Below the pieces are notes generated by a model. It did not search any database, was not told the DNA's origin, and saw only the letters and a program-made list of their open reading frames with translations. A DNA stretch of 64,000 bases from Ricordea florida. Its lineage: Eukaryota > Cnidaria > Anthozoa > Corallimorpharia > Ricordeidae. The position numbers were made by a program, and so were the translations under genes. This document shows, piece after piece, positions 11,948 to 22,066 of the stretch. The stretch is taken from assembly GCA_949710005.1 (NCBI GenBank), contig OX453282.1, forward strand, positions 15,243,509-15,307,508, in the 5' to 3' direction. Numbering within the stretch: position 1 is the stretch's first letter; the number at the start of each line of letters is the position of its first letter.

Positions 11948-12793
11948 ACAAAGCAAACCGGATGATGTGGTCAGTTTCGGCTGTAATCATTCATGAAAAG
12001 CATTTATGCACAGGAACAAACATTTTAGGTTTTGTTTTACCGATGTTAATTAATCTAATTTCTGCATTAATCTTTTTTGCAACAAAACAAAAATCAGATA
12101 GAACGTTTTCGTTGTACACTTGTGTGATGTTTCGGAGTTGCTGCCGACTTTTCTTACAAAAGTTATATTCCTTATTGATTTCTGACTAACATTTGAAGAT
12201 TACTGCCTGTCGTTCAATCCTGATTTATGTGCGTAAAATAGTTTGAAACATTTCGTCAGAGAAAGGAAACTGATCGCTTATCGTTCGACTGGCATGCCTT
12301 TTTATTTGATTTCCGTCAAAATTTTTTCGCGTGTAAAAAAAATCGAGTTGTAAAGACAAATAAATTAACGAAATAATATATGTAAAGATTGTTTCAGAGG
12401 CATTAAATTAGCGTAGTTGCTTAATTTTCGTGTTTTCTTGCAGCAGTTGTCTGTTTTCCGCACGGTTAGCGCTAAATAAGAAACGCGCGCAACAATACGG
12501 GAAGTCGCGCGCGAACGATTATGAAAGATCTGGAAAAGGTTTCCCCTTTTATGACAGTTCTTGTCAAAGTATGGTTTTATATTTCTCCCTGCGCGCCTTT
12601 TGCGTTATAATTAGACGAAATAAGTGTTACCAGGAATGCTTTAAGTAACACCTTGGTCGCGCGTAGGGATATTTGCATGTGAGAAGTATGGTTTAGTGTT
12701 ACCGATCGTAATCCCCTTGAAGGAGAAATATTCTCCACTAAGGGGATTAAGATCTAATTTGCATAAATTTTTTTGAGGGACTAAGCTCGTCAT
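11948..12793. other. Kinase 3' flank up to the E1 junction
   Basis: This is AT-rich sequence without a supported gene. An AATAAA-type signal is near 12357. A perfect-looking hairpin (TAATCCCC...GGGGATTA with GGAGAA/TTCTCC inside) lies at 12709-12749, about 45 bp before the point where homology to E2 begins. Confidence 0.6.
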
Positions 12794-13640
12794 GCAATAT
12801 TATGGGGGATTTGAATTTTTATAATATTACTCATCACCTAAGAAAGAAAAAAGTTTTAATTACAAGTGAAGTACTGGTCATTGTAAAACAAATCTTTTCA
12901 TGTTGTTTTGTGTATTAAATAATATTTTCTAAACACATCGACGAGGGGAGTGGGGTACACCCTCACTAAAAAAATAAAAAAAAAAAGATTAAGAAAATAA
13001 AAAAAGAAAAGTATTTTTTTGATCACAATATTGTACATACAAATGTAAACGAATTTTTTCTTTTTTTTTTTTGAAATATACTGTTTCAGTGTTGAGTGGA
13101 ACCTGAATGCAACATACTATATGCTCCATTGTCTGAAAAAAAAGAAAAGTTATTTTTTTAGTGGTCTCCAACCTTCCCCTTACAGCAACCCCTAACCTCA
13201 CGTCAATTTAATTCAACAACGGAGCATATCTTACAATTCAATCACTTCTTTAATGAAAGCCGGACTATGAACAGCATCGTCACGTGTGGCACTCTCCAAC
13301 AATTCTCGCATCATATAATCGTTATATGAAAGAATCGAAATGGATTAACAAGAGTTCTGTTTTGTTGATGAAGTTTATATTTAATAGTTGACTTTGTCGC
13401 TTTTAGTTTGATCAATGCCTATGAAAAAAGAAAAAATTAACAAATAAGCGAATCAAAAAGAACTCGTCTTTCGCAACAATCAAACGGTTTGTAATTATAC
13501 CAAAAATTGCATCCTATACAAATTGCTTTTTGCAATAACATCATAACAATGGATTCAAGGTTGGACGTTTTCAAGTGTCTTTCTTGTTTATCCTTGACAT
13601 AAAGAACCAGTTCATTAAAGGTCTAAAAAAAAAAAGAAAA
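12794..13640 (-). pseudogene. E1 remnant of the left-arm short-ORF array
   Basis: Three minus-strand units match the E2 left arm. One spans 13622-13437 and is open for about 61 codons. The next, 13418 to about 13210, is frameshifted. The third spans 13132-12989. The first and third start directly after a pyrimidine tract and AG, as in E2. A fourth unit is cut by the element's left breakpoint. In the first unit the E1 copy has an open frame where E2 is frameshifted, so this unit was once coding. Confidence 0.6.
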
Positions 13641-13643
13641 AAG

Positions 13644-14297
13644 TTAAGATAAACGAGATTGGACATTTTTTATGATTAAATATAAATAATAAAGTCCTAT
13701 GACCAAAAAAGCCAGAGCAAATATGGTTTCCAAAATAATTACCATGTTGTCATAGTCTATTCTTACCAGACAGATCCTTCGCTGAAATTCGGGATCTTGT
13801 AATAGCGCATCCGTGGCCTCCTCTGACGTCATTATGTATGTACTGGGAAACTGCTTTCTGCAATGTGGGAAATCGAACCTCCTGTTATCCAGCCAATGCC
13901 TTAAACATGGGTTACACAACGGTTTTTTACAGCAGGGTGTTGGAGGTGCTGATGGGCCTTCAAAACAAACCAGGCAAGCTCCTTGAATGGGAGGATCCCG
14001 TGGAATTGTTAGGGGATTGGCTGCAACTGCTCCTGGTTGTTCTGGTTGTTGCTGCACATCAGGTTGTTCTGGTTGTTGCTGATTGGTTGGGCTGCTGGGT
14101 GGCGTCATGCTTTCATTAGCCATTAAAAATGCAGCATCAGTTGATGGCCCAGCTTCGTTATTCAAATTTAAATTAAACACATGGGACGACCCAGAAGGCG
14201 AAGGCGATACAGGGTCGCTGGAAGAAGAAGAAGAAGATGGAGTTGTTGCTGGTCTTTTGGCAGCACCTCTTTGGTTCTGTTGTCTACGCTTGGGCAT
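13644..14297 (-). CDS. E1 RING-type membrane protein, 217 aa
   Basis: The ATG at 14297 begins a basic N-terminus (MPKRRQQNQR). A long Ser/Pro/Gln-rich region follows, then a modified RING (CLVC...CCKKPLC..C...H...), then a hydrophobic segment of about 22 residues near the C-terminus. RING proteins are usually E3 ubiquitin ligases, and the tail anchor suggests a membrane location. The seventh ligand is lost here: FDFPHC in E1 versus FDCPHC in E2, a Cys to Phe change that should damage the zinc site. The TATA box lies about 100 bp upstream (14399-14406, minus). Confidence 0.75.
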   Translation of the reverse strand: MPKRRQQNQRGAAKRPATTPSSSSSSSDPVSPSPSGSSHVFNLNLNNEAGPSTDAAFLMANESMTPPSSPTNQQQPEQPDVQQQPEQPGAVAANPLTIPRDPPIQGACLVCFEGPSAPPTPCCKKPLCNPCLRHWLDNRRFDFPHCRKQFPSTYIMTSEEATDALLQDPEFQRRICLVRIDYDNMVIILETIFALAFLVIGLYYLYLIIKNVQSRLS

Positions 14298-14398
14298 CTT
14301 GGCCGTCAAATGGAAAACACCGGAACAAATATCACCCTGTATCACCTTCGCCTACAAAGAGATGAGCGAAAAGACACCGACTGGAAGCAGCGTCATTG

Positions 14399-14590
14399 CT
14401 TATATACTTTTTGGGGGAAAGCCGGTTTAAAACCGGTTTGACTGGTTTTGAAAAAAATAAGATAGGGGGTAACCCCTGTCAAAACGGGTTTTTTTATAAG
14501 AAAAACTTGTTTGACAGGAATGAAAAATCGGATGAACCGGAAAGACTGGTAAAACAGGTAAAGAACGGGTATACCATGGAGAGTATAAAA
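14399..14590. promoter_or_regulatory. E1 divergent promoter with AACCGGTT site
   Basis: A minus-strand TATATAA box (14400-14406) serves the RING gene and a plus-strand TATAAAAG box (14583-14590) serves the next ORF. The palindrome AACCGGTT lies at 14431-14438, within AAAACCGGTTT, with related CCGGTTT, ACTGGTTT and GAACCGG copies around it. The whole layout is repeated in E2 at 52820-52980. Confidence 0.75.
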
Positions 14591-14638
14591 GAGGAGTGAG
14601 TTGTAGTATTTTCACCACAAATAGTGGAGCGAAAGAAC

Positions 14639-15238
14639 ATGGATGAGGAGACTAAAGAGAATATGGAAGCTCAGTTCTGGCGTACCTATTGTGAATGCGT
14701 TTGGAACAGAGTCAGAATTTTAACAAATGAGGCCTGTTATGGATGTTCTCATAGAACTTTATACGAAAAGGATCATATATGTGAGATACCTGATGAAGAG
14801 AAGATTTCAAGATTTATCGAAAAAGCGTTGACATGTATCAAACCATCTGATGTCATTCGCCCTTGGGTGCAATCTTGCACGATGATGGGTTACACCGCCG
14901 AACAAATGACTTGTTTTGATCCGAAATGGATAATCCATCAATTTTCTCGTCCTGATAAACAAAACATTTTGTTGGGTTTGATGATTGACGGAGAGATGAT
15001 TTCACCCACAGTGAGTGATCATGATTTACTACAAGCAATGAATGAAACGGAACAAGAGAGTGATGATGAAGCGGAACAAGAAGGTGATGATGAAACGAAC
15101 CAAGAGAGTGATGAAGAGCTATTACAAGCAGTATCCATCCTTGAACAACAATTACAACAACAGGAAGAGGGGCAAGTTGATATGTTTGACCAAATTGATC
15201 AACCTGTTGCTTTTGATGTCACCATGTTCGATTTTTGA
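14639..15238 (+). CDS. E1 Cys/His and acidic protein, 199 aa
   Basis: I chose the ATG at 14639, which is conserved in E2, over the upstream GTG. The N-terminal half has a conserved C-x-C/ACYGC...H cluster (FWRTYCECVWNRV, ACYGCSHRT) that could bind zinc. The C-terminal third has three acidic repeats (EQESDDE, EQEGDDE, NQESDEE) and a Gln-rich run. A TATA box is about 50 bp upstream. The position just before polymerase B suggests an early or replication-associated role, but the family is not recognised. The E2 copy is truncated by a TAG. Confidence 0.65.
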   Translation: MDEETKENMEAQFWRTYCECVWNRVRILTNEACYGCSHRTLYEKDHICEIPDEEKISRFIEKALTCIKPSDVIRPWVQSCTMMGYTAEQMTCFDPKWIIHQFSRPDKQNILLGLMIDGEMISPTVSDHDLLQAMNETEQESDDEAEQEGDDETNQESDEELLQAVSILEQQLQQQEEGQVDMFDQIDQPVAFDVTMFDF

Positions 15239-15274
15239 ACTTATGTTCTTACTATCCAATGTTGCAGCGAGCAA

Positions 15275-16464
15275 ATGGGGGGACGTCGTGGGAGAAGACA
15301 GCAACAACAGCAACAACACCAACAACAACAACCCAGTTATGATCTGAAAGAACAGAATCGACGTCACATTCCCAGATTCAAGACCTCAGGTATTGATTAT
15401 CATTTGACCATTGATATTCCACAAGCAAAGACTATTCAAGAAGGAGCATCCAATTTGAACAATGTGTTGGAAAGAGTGGTTGAAGATGTCACCCATGGAA
15501 TGAACAATCGAGATCAGATTCGTTTTGTCATGCAAACTCGCGAACTATCTTCACCCATTAGCCTACCATTCATGCCTGTAGAACACCTCACAGCCCAGAG
15601 AATTATGTTTGAAGTGGAAAGAGTGTTACAGTCTCATGAGGATTTGTACGTGAATCAGTCTCATGAGGATTTGTACGTGAATTTAGTCCACGTATCTCTT
15701 CCCGCTGGAAGTGGAAGAAAGAAAGTGGTAAACATGACCAAGCGTTTAAGGGACAAACGTTGTTTTATCCTTATCAAGAATAGGGATCAATTGTGCATGG
15801 CAAGAGCCATAGTAGTTGGAAGTTGGAAGTGGTGAATAATACGAAACGTTATTTTGAACTGTTTACCAGTGCAAGTGTCAACATAAAAGATGTTCATCTT
15901 GTCTCTGATGACATGGTGGAAGTGTGTTATACCCAAAAGAACGACTTTGTGGAAGCTTCCGACAGGACCAATGTTGTTTTGGCTGCATTCACCACAGCTC
16001 AAGCGAGAATTAAATTGTATCGTGTCATGGAAAAACTGGGTGAAAGAGTGTGTTATTATGATACAGACAGTTTATAGAAGAAGGAAGAAGGACAGTGGGA
16101 ACTCTCATTGGGCGATTATTTGGGTGAACTCACGAACGAGTTGGACAGTGATGATCATATCATCACATTTGTTTCTGCAGGGCCTAAGAATTATGCCTAC
16201 AAGACACAAAAGGGAAAAATTTTATGTAAAGTACGTGCATTCACTTTGAATGTTCGCACCACAGAAAAAGTGAACTTTCATACCATGGTGGACATGGTAC
16301 GAGTCGATGACTGTGAACCTGTCACTGTTCATAACCCTCATAAGATTGTACGTGATACGAAGACCAAACAACTGTTGACACAATCCCAAAACAAGAGATA
16401 TAAACTGGTCTATGACAAGCGTGTGATCAAACAAGATTATAATACACTACCGTACGGATATTGA
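15275..16464 (+). pseudogene. polB: E1 DNA polymerase B, internally deleted
   Basis: The start (MGGRRGRR, poly-Gln) and about 180 N-terminal codons match E2. Then, near 15835, the frame jumps to the C-terminal end of the polymerase, carrying the palm motif C (YYDTDS, about 16055) and downstream sequence to 16464. The zinc-ribbon, exonuclease and most of the palm (kept in part by E2) are missing, and an in-frame TAG at 16075 follows motif C. Family B polymerases of this type replicate the linear element by protein priming. This copy cannot encode a working enzyme. A 27-bp coding duplication is near 15650. Confidence 0.85.
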
Positions 16465-16469
16465 AGTGC

Positions 16470-16753
16470 AGTGAAGACATATTTTTTTTATTTTGAAGCA
16501 TTTTGGTGGAAGAAAAAAAGGTACTTTTATTGATATTAACGTTATTTCCAGCCACCTGAATGGTAGCTCCCTCCAGCAGATTAGAAATTTCTCAAATAAA
16601 ATCTTCATTGCTTTCTTCTTCTTTTCCAAGCATCTCAATGGTAGCCCAGTCAATTCTAAAATGTTCAAAAGGTGCTGCGACGGTGATTCCTGGTAGCATT
16701 CTTCTTCTTCTTCGGTTCCGTCATCTTGTGGATCGTCGTTTCTTGGATACCAT
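16470..16753 (-). pseudogene. Decayed minus-strand basic ORF after E1 polB
   Basis: From an ATG at 16753 a frame with an Arg/Lys-rich start (MVSKKRRSTR, then RNRRRR) runs through a hydrophobic and acidic stretch (IDWATIEMLGKEEE). It is broken by two TGA codons. The equivalent region is deleted in E2, so conservation cannot be tested here. It may be a small structural or DNA-binding protein; this is a weak call. Confidence 0.3.
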
Positions 16754-16843
16754 TCATAAATTCATAGCAAGTTTCTGTCTTTTGCCTATGGATGTATCTA
16801 TGAGGTTTTGTTGACTCCGCCAGTGGTCAGAACATTCTTGAAA

Positions 16844-18292
16844 AGGACATTGAACAGCCCAAGCTATAACCGAAATCACAAATACGCTAAGGCAAGCCAT
16901 TGACAATAATTTATACACACGTAGTGTTTTCTTAGACTTCTCAAAAGCCTTTGATACCGTGAACCATTCGATTTTGTTAAGTAAATTGGAAGTTTATGGA
17001 ATAAGAGGGATTCCTCTAAACTGGTTTCATAGTCATCTCTCAAACAGGAAACAATATGTTGCGTTGGGTGAGGTCGAATCCCCCAAGCAGACAATGCTAT
17101 GTGGCATTCCACAAGGGAGCACATTAGGACCCCTCTTGTTTCTAATATACATAAATGATTTGCCAAATTGCTCAGAAAAATTGTGCGTCAAAATCTTTGC
17201 AGATGATACCAATGTCTTCGCTTCTGCAAGGGATCTAAAAACACTTGAACACCTAATGAACTCTGAACTAGCCAAAGTTAAAAAATGGTGTGATATTAAC
17301 AAGTTGTCAATCAATATGGGTAAAACAAACTTCATGATAATTAAATCTGTAAGAAAAAAAGATATGGAAATTAGTCTTAACATATGTAACAGTGATGGCT
17401 CCTTCCATTCATTGGAACGAAAACAATGTATAAAATATCTCGGAGTCATGATTGACGAATCTTTAACTTGGAAACATCACATCGCATTTGTTTGTTCTCG
17501 TTTATCTAGTAATATTGGAATTATATCCAAATTACGGCGTTATCTATCTATACAACCATTAAAACAAATTTACTATAATTTAATTTACCCCTACATTTCC
17601 TATAGTATTTTAGCGTGGGGTAGTGTACACAAGACACATATAAAGAAAATCCAAGTAAAACAAAACCATATAGTAAGATTAATATTTTATGCTAAAACGT
17701 TTGGTAGAGAAACGGAAAGTGCCAAACCTCTGCTAAATTTACTAGACATTCTGACAGTAGATAACATTCTCACATCTGTGGCATAATGGCCTTCTCCCTG
17801 AAATATTTCATGATATATTTCAATATGCTAGAAATATACATAGATACAACACAAGATATACAGCCAAACAGAATTTTTATAAGTATAAAGTTAGAACTAA
17901 TACAGGAAAACAATCAATTTCTTTCATGGCAATTGATATTTGAAAAGACATTCCATCTTCTTTAAAAGATTTAAGTGTGTTCGCATTTCCGAAGCAAATA
18001 AAACGTTACCTCCTGTAAGAACAAAAACTTAACTAATTTTCCACTAAGCTGAGTTTGTAAAGTCGTGAGTCCTTTATCCATTTTATTCATTGTTGTGCTT
18101 TCTATTGTTTGTTATTAATTACCTGCTTCTAATTCATAACTTAAATCGTACTGGGAGCTAAGTAGAAAACCTAACGGTTCATTTAGCTCCCCAGCTCGCA
18201 TTCATTCTAAACCGCATATGTAATATCTTTGACTGCCTTAACAAGAGTGTAAAAAAATCCAGTGTCAGTACATTTATATGAACTAAATAAAA

Positions 18293-18326
<34 letters not shown>

Positions 18327-18329
18327 GAT
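16844..18329 (+). mobile_element. 5'-truncated LINE with reverse transcriptase, inserted in E1
   Basis: The frame (open 16959-17786 and readable further upstream) encodes RT motifs: FLDFSKAFDTV, GIPQGSTLGPLLFLIYINDL, FADD, and KYLGVMID. The 3' end is a (TTA)n microsatellite. A 9-bp target duplication, TTCTTGAAA, flanks it at 16835-16843 and 18330-18338. This is typical of CR1/jockey-like non-LTR elements. One TGA lies near the 5' end. It inserted after E1 had arrived. Confidence 0.9.
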
Positions 18330-18533
18330 TTCTTGAAATGCTGCTTTGTGAAGTCAAACAGCGTATTTTTTCATCGCAAGTTTCTGCTAGCTACAAAACG
18401 TGGAGACTCATCTTCTTTTCTTTACAGTGTACAATTCCACCACGGTAAAACCACTGTTACGACAAGCTTTTATTTTATCTCCAAGGGATAAGGAGGATAG
18501 AACTATCGATTATTCATGCTATATATTGCAAGA

Positions 18534-18816
18534 ATGGATCCAGTTGAGCCGTTCAATCCAAACCGATGTGTTGAAAATTCCTTCCTATTGTCTCTCATGT
18601 ACAGTTCGGGATCTACAGAAATGTTGGAGAAGAGTGGAAAGACAATCAGTATGCTGGGGTCATGTAGCAGCGTTTACGCGGATGCTTGACTTTCTGACCT
18701 TATCGGTGGGACAAAAACATTTCATACAGGGGTGGTTGATGAAACAAGATATGAAACTTCCCAGTCTACCATGGTTGGTGATGATCTATTTATATAATTA
18801 CATGAGAAAGCAATAA
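18534..18816 (+). pseudogene. E1 copy of the small ORF between polB and integrase
   Basis: It aligns with the 96-aa E2 ORF at 55241-55531 (SIQTDVL...LQKCWRR...WGHVAA...LPSLPWLVMIYLYNYMRK). Two bases lost after MDP in E1 put the ATG out of frame. No function is recognised. Its fixed place between polymerase and integrase is shared by both copies. Confidence 0.55.
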
Positions 18817-19223
18817 AAACAATTTGGAGGATCAACTTTTTTTAGTTTTACAATGCCTTGCTTGGGACGTGGATCTCTACCTTCTCTCACATTGAGAAAC
18901 TTGTTTAAACGCATAAGGTGTCATATTGCCTCCTGTAAAGGAATTTTCGTTGAAATTTCTGACGATCAAGAAGAGTATGAAGACTTGGCAGAAATGGAAG
19001 ACGGAAAGACAATCCATACCCATGCTAGAAAGATTGCTCTACAATCCAGGGAAACCTGCTGCTTTTGTTGGCGCCAAGCGATTGGTTGGTGCCGCTCGCG
19101 TCAAAGGAATCAAACCCTTCATAGTCAGGAAATGGCTCGAATCTCAGGTTATGTATACCTTACACAAGCTTGTGCGAAAACAGTTTAAATGCAGTCGTGT
19201 TGTAGTCAACGGTATGTATGAAC

Positions 19224-19676
19224 AGGGACGGCGGAGCAGGGGGGGCTGGGGGGGCTTTAGGCCCCCCACTTTTGAGGAGGATGACATTTTATTTTGTTTA
19301 AGCTACAACTTCTAGTTTATACAAGCCTCGTCGGAAACTTTTCGCGTTTACGTATTTTTAACATTTTCTCAGCGTGTGCTTCCTTCCCACCTCACAGGAA
19401 GCTTGTGTCCAAAAACCGCAGGTTAGCGTTGGACACCGGAAGGCTGAGAAATAACCTCCAAAATATTGCTGTAAGCATTAAAAGTACCTTTCATTTTACG
19501 CTTTATCCAGGCTAATTATTTTAAGAAGTATGTCGTGGAGAATGTTGTAAATACGATTTCCGAGACTCTAGATTTCAAAATTTTCTGGGGGAGGATGCCC
19601 CCAGACCCCCCTACCAACTCGCGCCTCTGGCGCTCGTTTTCAGCCCCCCCACTTCAAAATACGCTCCGCCGTCCCT
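19224..19676. mobile_element. hAT-like MITE inside E1 integrase
   Basis: The 453-bp insertion is absent from E2. Its ends are AGGGACGGCGGAGC and the exact complement, and both subterminal regions are G- or C-rich. The flanks repeat a 7-8 bp target (TATGAACA left, GATGAACA right), as expected for hAT elements. It has no open frame. Confidence 0.85.
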
Positions 19677-20219
19677 GATGAACAATGGCAAGCTGATCTT
19701 GTGGATGTACAAGCATGGAAGGATGAAAATGATGGATTTCGTTATCTCTTTACAGTCATTGATGTTCTCTCCAAATATGCATGGGTGGTGCCTTTGAAAG
19801 ACAAAACGGGTAAAAGTCTGGTGAAGGCATTTGATCACATTTTTAAACAAGATGGACGCATCCCTGAGCGTTTACAAACGGAAAAAAGAACGGAATTCAC
19901 GAAACGTCAGTTTCAAAAGTTTTTGGAATCCAAACACGTGGATCATTTTGTTACCTACAGTGAAACCAAAGCCCAAATTGTGGAACGTTTTAATAGAGCC
20001 ATCAAGGGACGCATGTGGCGATTTTTCACTCAAGTGAATAATTATCGTTACTTGGATGTGTTGGATGATTTGGTGAAAAGTTACAATGGTTCAAAACATC
20101 GTAGTATAGGAACTGCTCTCAACCTTGTAACCCAGGCCAATGCTCAAGATGTATGGCGTTATTTGTATGGTGATAATTTTGTGAAACGAGTCAAACGGAG
20201 GCGTTTCAAGTTTATAGTG

Positions 20220-20628
20220 TAAATCAAAATTTTAAATGGACAATGTCCGACTTACTTACGAGACAAGTTTAAGCTTTTCCGCGAAATTCATGCAAAGGGA
20301 ACAAGAAATTCGGTTCACAATATTATACTTCCGAAAGTTAAAAAAGGGTCGGGTGTGGGGACTTTTACCTTCAGTGCAGCAAAAATTTGGAATAGCCTGT
20401 CAAATGAAATGAAAGCGTGTAAATCATACAATGGTTTTTGTAGCCAACCCAAAAGTGTGACTCTTTCGGCTTAGGTAGCTTTCTACAAATGAATTTGTCA
20501 TTTAGATCTACGTAGCTAGGGATTTATAATTTGACTTGTATATCTTAGTTTAGTTTTCTTTCTTTGAGGGCCGTAGATATTTAATGTCACCCTCTTTCAA
20601 AAACGTTTATAATAATAATATAATAATA
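20220..20628 (+). mobile_element. LINE 3' fragment inside E1 integrase
   Basis: This 409-bp insertion is absent from E2. It encodes a LINE ORF2 C-terminal end (LNGQCPTYLRDKF, FSAAKIWNSLS), ends in (AAT)n and is flanked by ATAGTG at 20214-20219 and 20629-20634. It is probably a second, more strongly 5'-truncated insertion of a related LINE. Confidence 0.85.
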
Positions 20629-20989
20629 ATAGTGGGGGATCAGTTACGTATCTCCAAAGAGAGAGGTTCTTTGATAAGGGTTACACACCCAATTGGACGG
20701 AAGAAGTGTTTATAGTGGCCAGACGTAGTCGTACTATAGTACCCACCTATCGATTAAAGGAATATGACGGGACATGGTTAATTAAAAGGAATGTTCTATG
20801 AATTTGAACTGGAACGAGTTCGAATCAAGGAGGATGATTTTTTGAAGGTGGAACAAATTCTCGATACTCGAGGAGCGGGTCATAGAAAAGAATATTTAGT
20901 ACGCTGGAGAGGTTGGCCAAGCAAATATGACCAATGGATTCCCGCTCATTACATAAAAGATGTGTAAATAAAAAGAGTTGTTTTAATTG

Positions 20990-21603
20990 TTTTGAATAAT
21001 AGACCTCATCGTTATAAAATCGAGTTACCTCAAGAGATTTGCAAGGAGAATGGGAAGTTGGATTGACTGAGATTGTGTTTTTAAAACATGGTATCAACCC
21101 AGAAAAGTATCCCTGAACGAGAAAAATGATGTGAGTTTTTTTTTTTTTTTTGTATTTTAATAATTTTTATTAGTTTTCAAAAAATACATGCAATGTCTAA
21201 AATGATGTGAGTTGGCAATACAGCACTGGAGAAGGAAATCCTTTTGTCACGAAAGAACTTCCTCCTGTTCCATATCCTGGTTACTACAGTGTGTGACGGA
21301 TGCCATGGTCGCTGATTTGACTGAGATTCAAATCGAATCCAATTATCAACCTGCCACAAGAAAGGTCCGATGGAGCATTCCAGTGGATCGAACTCTTCGA
21401 TTTTCCATTACCCATGGCCAGAGTTTTCAGAAGAACCCGTGGTGAATCAAGATTTTGTGAATCCTATGTATTTTGACTTGTCTCAAACACATTTTGCTAC
21501 CATCAGCATCCTTATAACGGATGACACGGGTCAAGAGATACCATTTGCAGAATCTGTTGTTCAGGTAACGGTACACTTCAAGAGAAGCAGAATACCGCGC
21601 TGA
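20990..21603 (+). pseudogene. E1 penton-like minor capsid protein, decayed
   Basis: The last about 60 codons (VNQDFVNPMYFDL...ILITDDTGQEIPF...VHFKRSR) match the E2 protein at 56834-57835 almost exactly. The N-terminal part is only a short remnant (NRPHRYKIELP). The middle (ADLTEIQIESNYQPATRKVRW) differs from E2 and resembles the central part of other members of the family. An A/T-rich insert with T16 lies at 21125-21190. The gene is not functional. Confidence 0.7.
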
Positions 21604-21606
21604 ATA

Positions 21607-22004
21607 ATGAATTCTCCACCTAATGTGATTCCCATGAGGCAAGCAGGAGGATCCATTACTGTGTTCAGAGGCGCGGCTGTACCGCATATTGTTCAACAAC
21701 AGCGAGGAGGAGGAATAGGAGCATTTTTGGGACCTTTGTTTCGTGCTAGAGGTCGAGCTGTCCTTAGAAGAGCAGTACCAGAAAAGCAGCAACAACAACA
21801 ATACCCACAAGAAGGACTGTGGGAGTCAATCAAGGAGGTGTGAGAAAAAAGAGAAAGAGGCAGAGGATCGTCATGGCAAGGCAAAGAGTCATACAAACAG
21901 GAGGAAGATACGCTAAAGGAACAGCCCAAGCGAAACGATTTATGAGCAAATTAAGAGCCATGCGTCATAAAACACGTTCTCAAAAAAAAGATATTTTTGG
22001 ATAA
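21607..22004 (+). pseudogene. E1 basic core/precursor protein, frameshifted
   Basis: The N-terminal frame (ATG 21607, MNSPPNVIPMRQAGGSI, then GGGIGAFLGPLF) and the C-terminal frame (RKKRKRQR...GGRYAKG...MRHKTR, to 22004) are in different phases. About 200 bp present in E2 is deleted between them. The GG-plus-hydrophobic segment and Arg-rich tail resemble adenovirus-type core or pVI/pX precursors processed by the protease. It is presumably DNA-condensing in the virion. Confidence 0.6.
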
Positions 22005-22066
22005 ATTGACTTTCAGTGGTGAAACACTCTCATTCGGAGCTAGGAAACGACAAGGATAACATCATG

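Larger units (their letters stand above)
18853..20967 (+). pseudogene. int: E1 integrase with chromodomain, broken by insertions
   Basis: The retrovirus-like DDE integrase has a zinc-binding-like N-terminal region, the rve core (QADLVDVQ, about 19687; second segment LQTEKRTEF; VERFNR) and a C-terminal chromodomain (VEQILDTRG...EYLVRWRGWPSKYDQWIP). It would insert the linear element into host DNA. In E1 it is interrupted by a hAT-like MITE (19224-19676) and a LINE tail (20220-20628). The second catalytic Asp is Glu (QTEK versus QTDK in E2), and two small indels shift the chromodomain frame. A second open frame at 18853-19188 overlaps the 5' part and is also kept in E2. Confidence 0.85.

Noticed and set aside
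13838..14441. Plus-strand open frames over the E1 RING gene
   Set aside because: They are antisense to a conserved RING frame and rich in residues expected from reversed Ser/Pro/Gln codons.
14624..14638. GTG start for the E1 Cys/His acidic protein
   Set aside because: A conserved ATG 15 bp downstream exists in both copies; non-ATG initiation is not needed.
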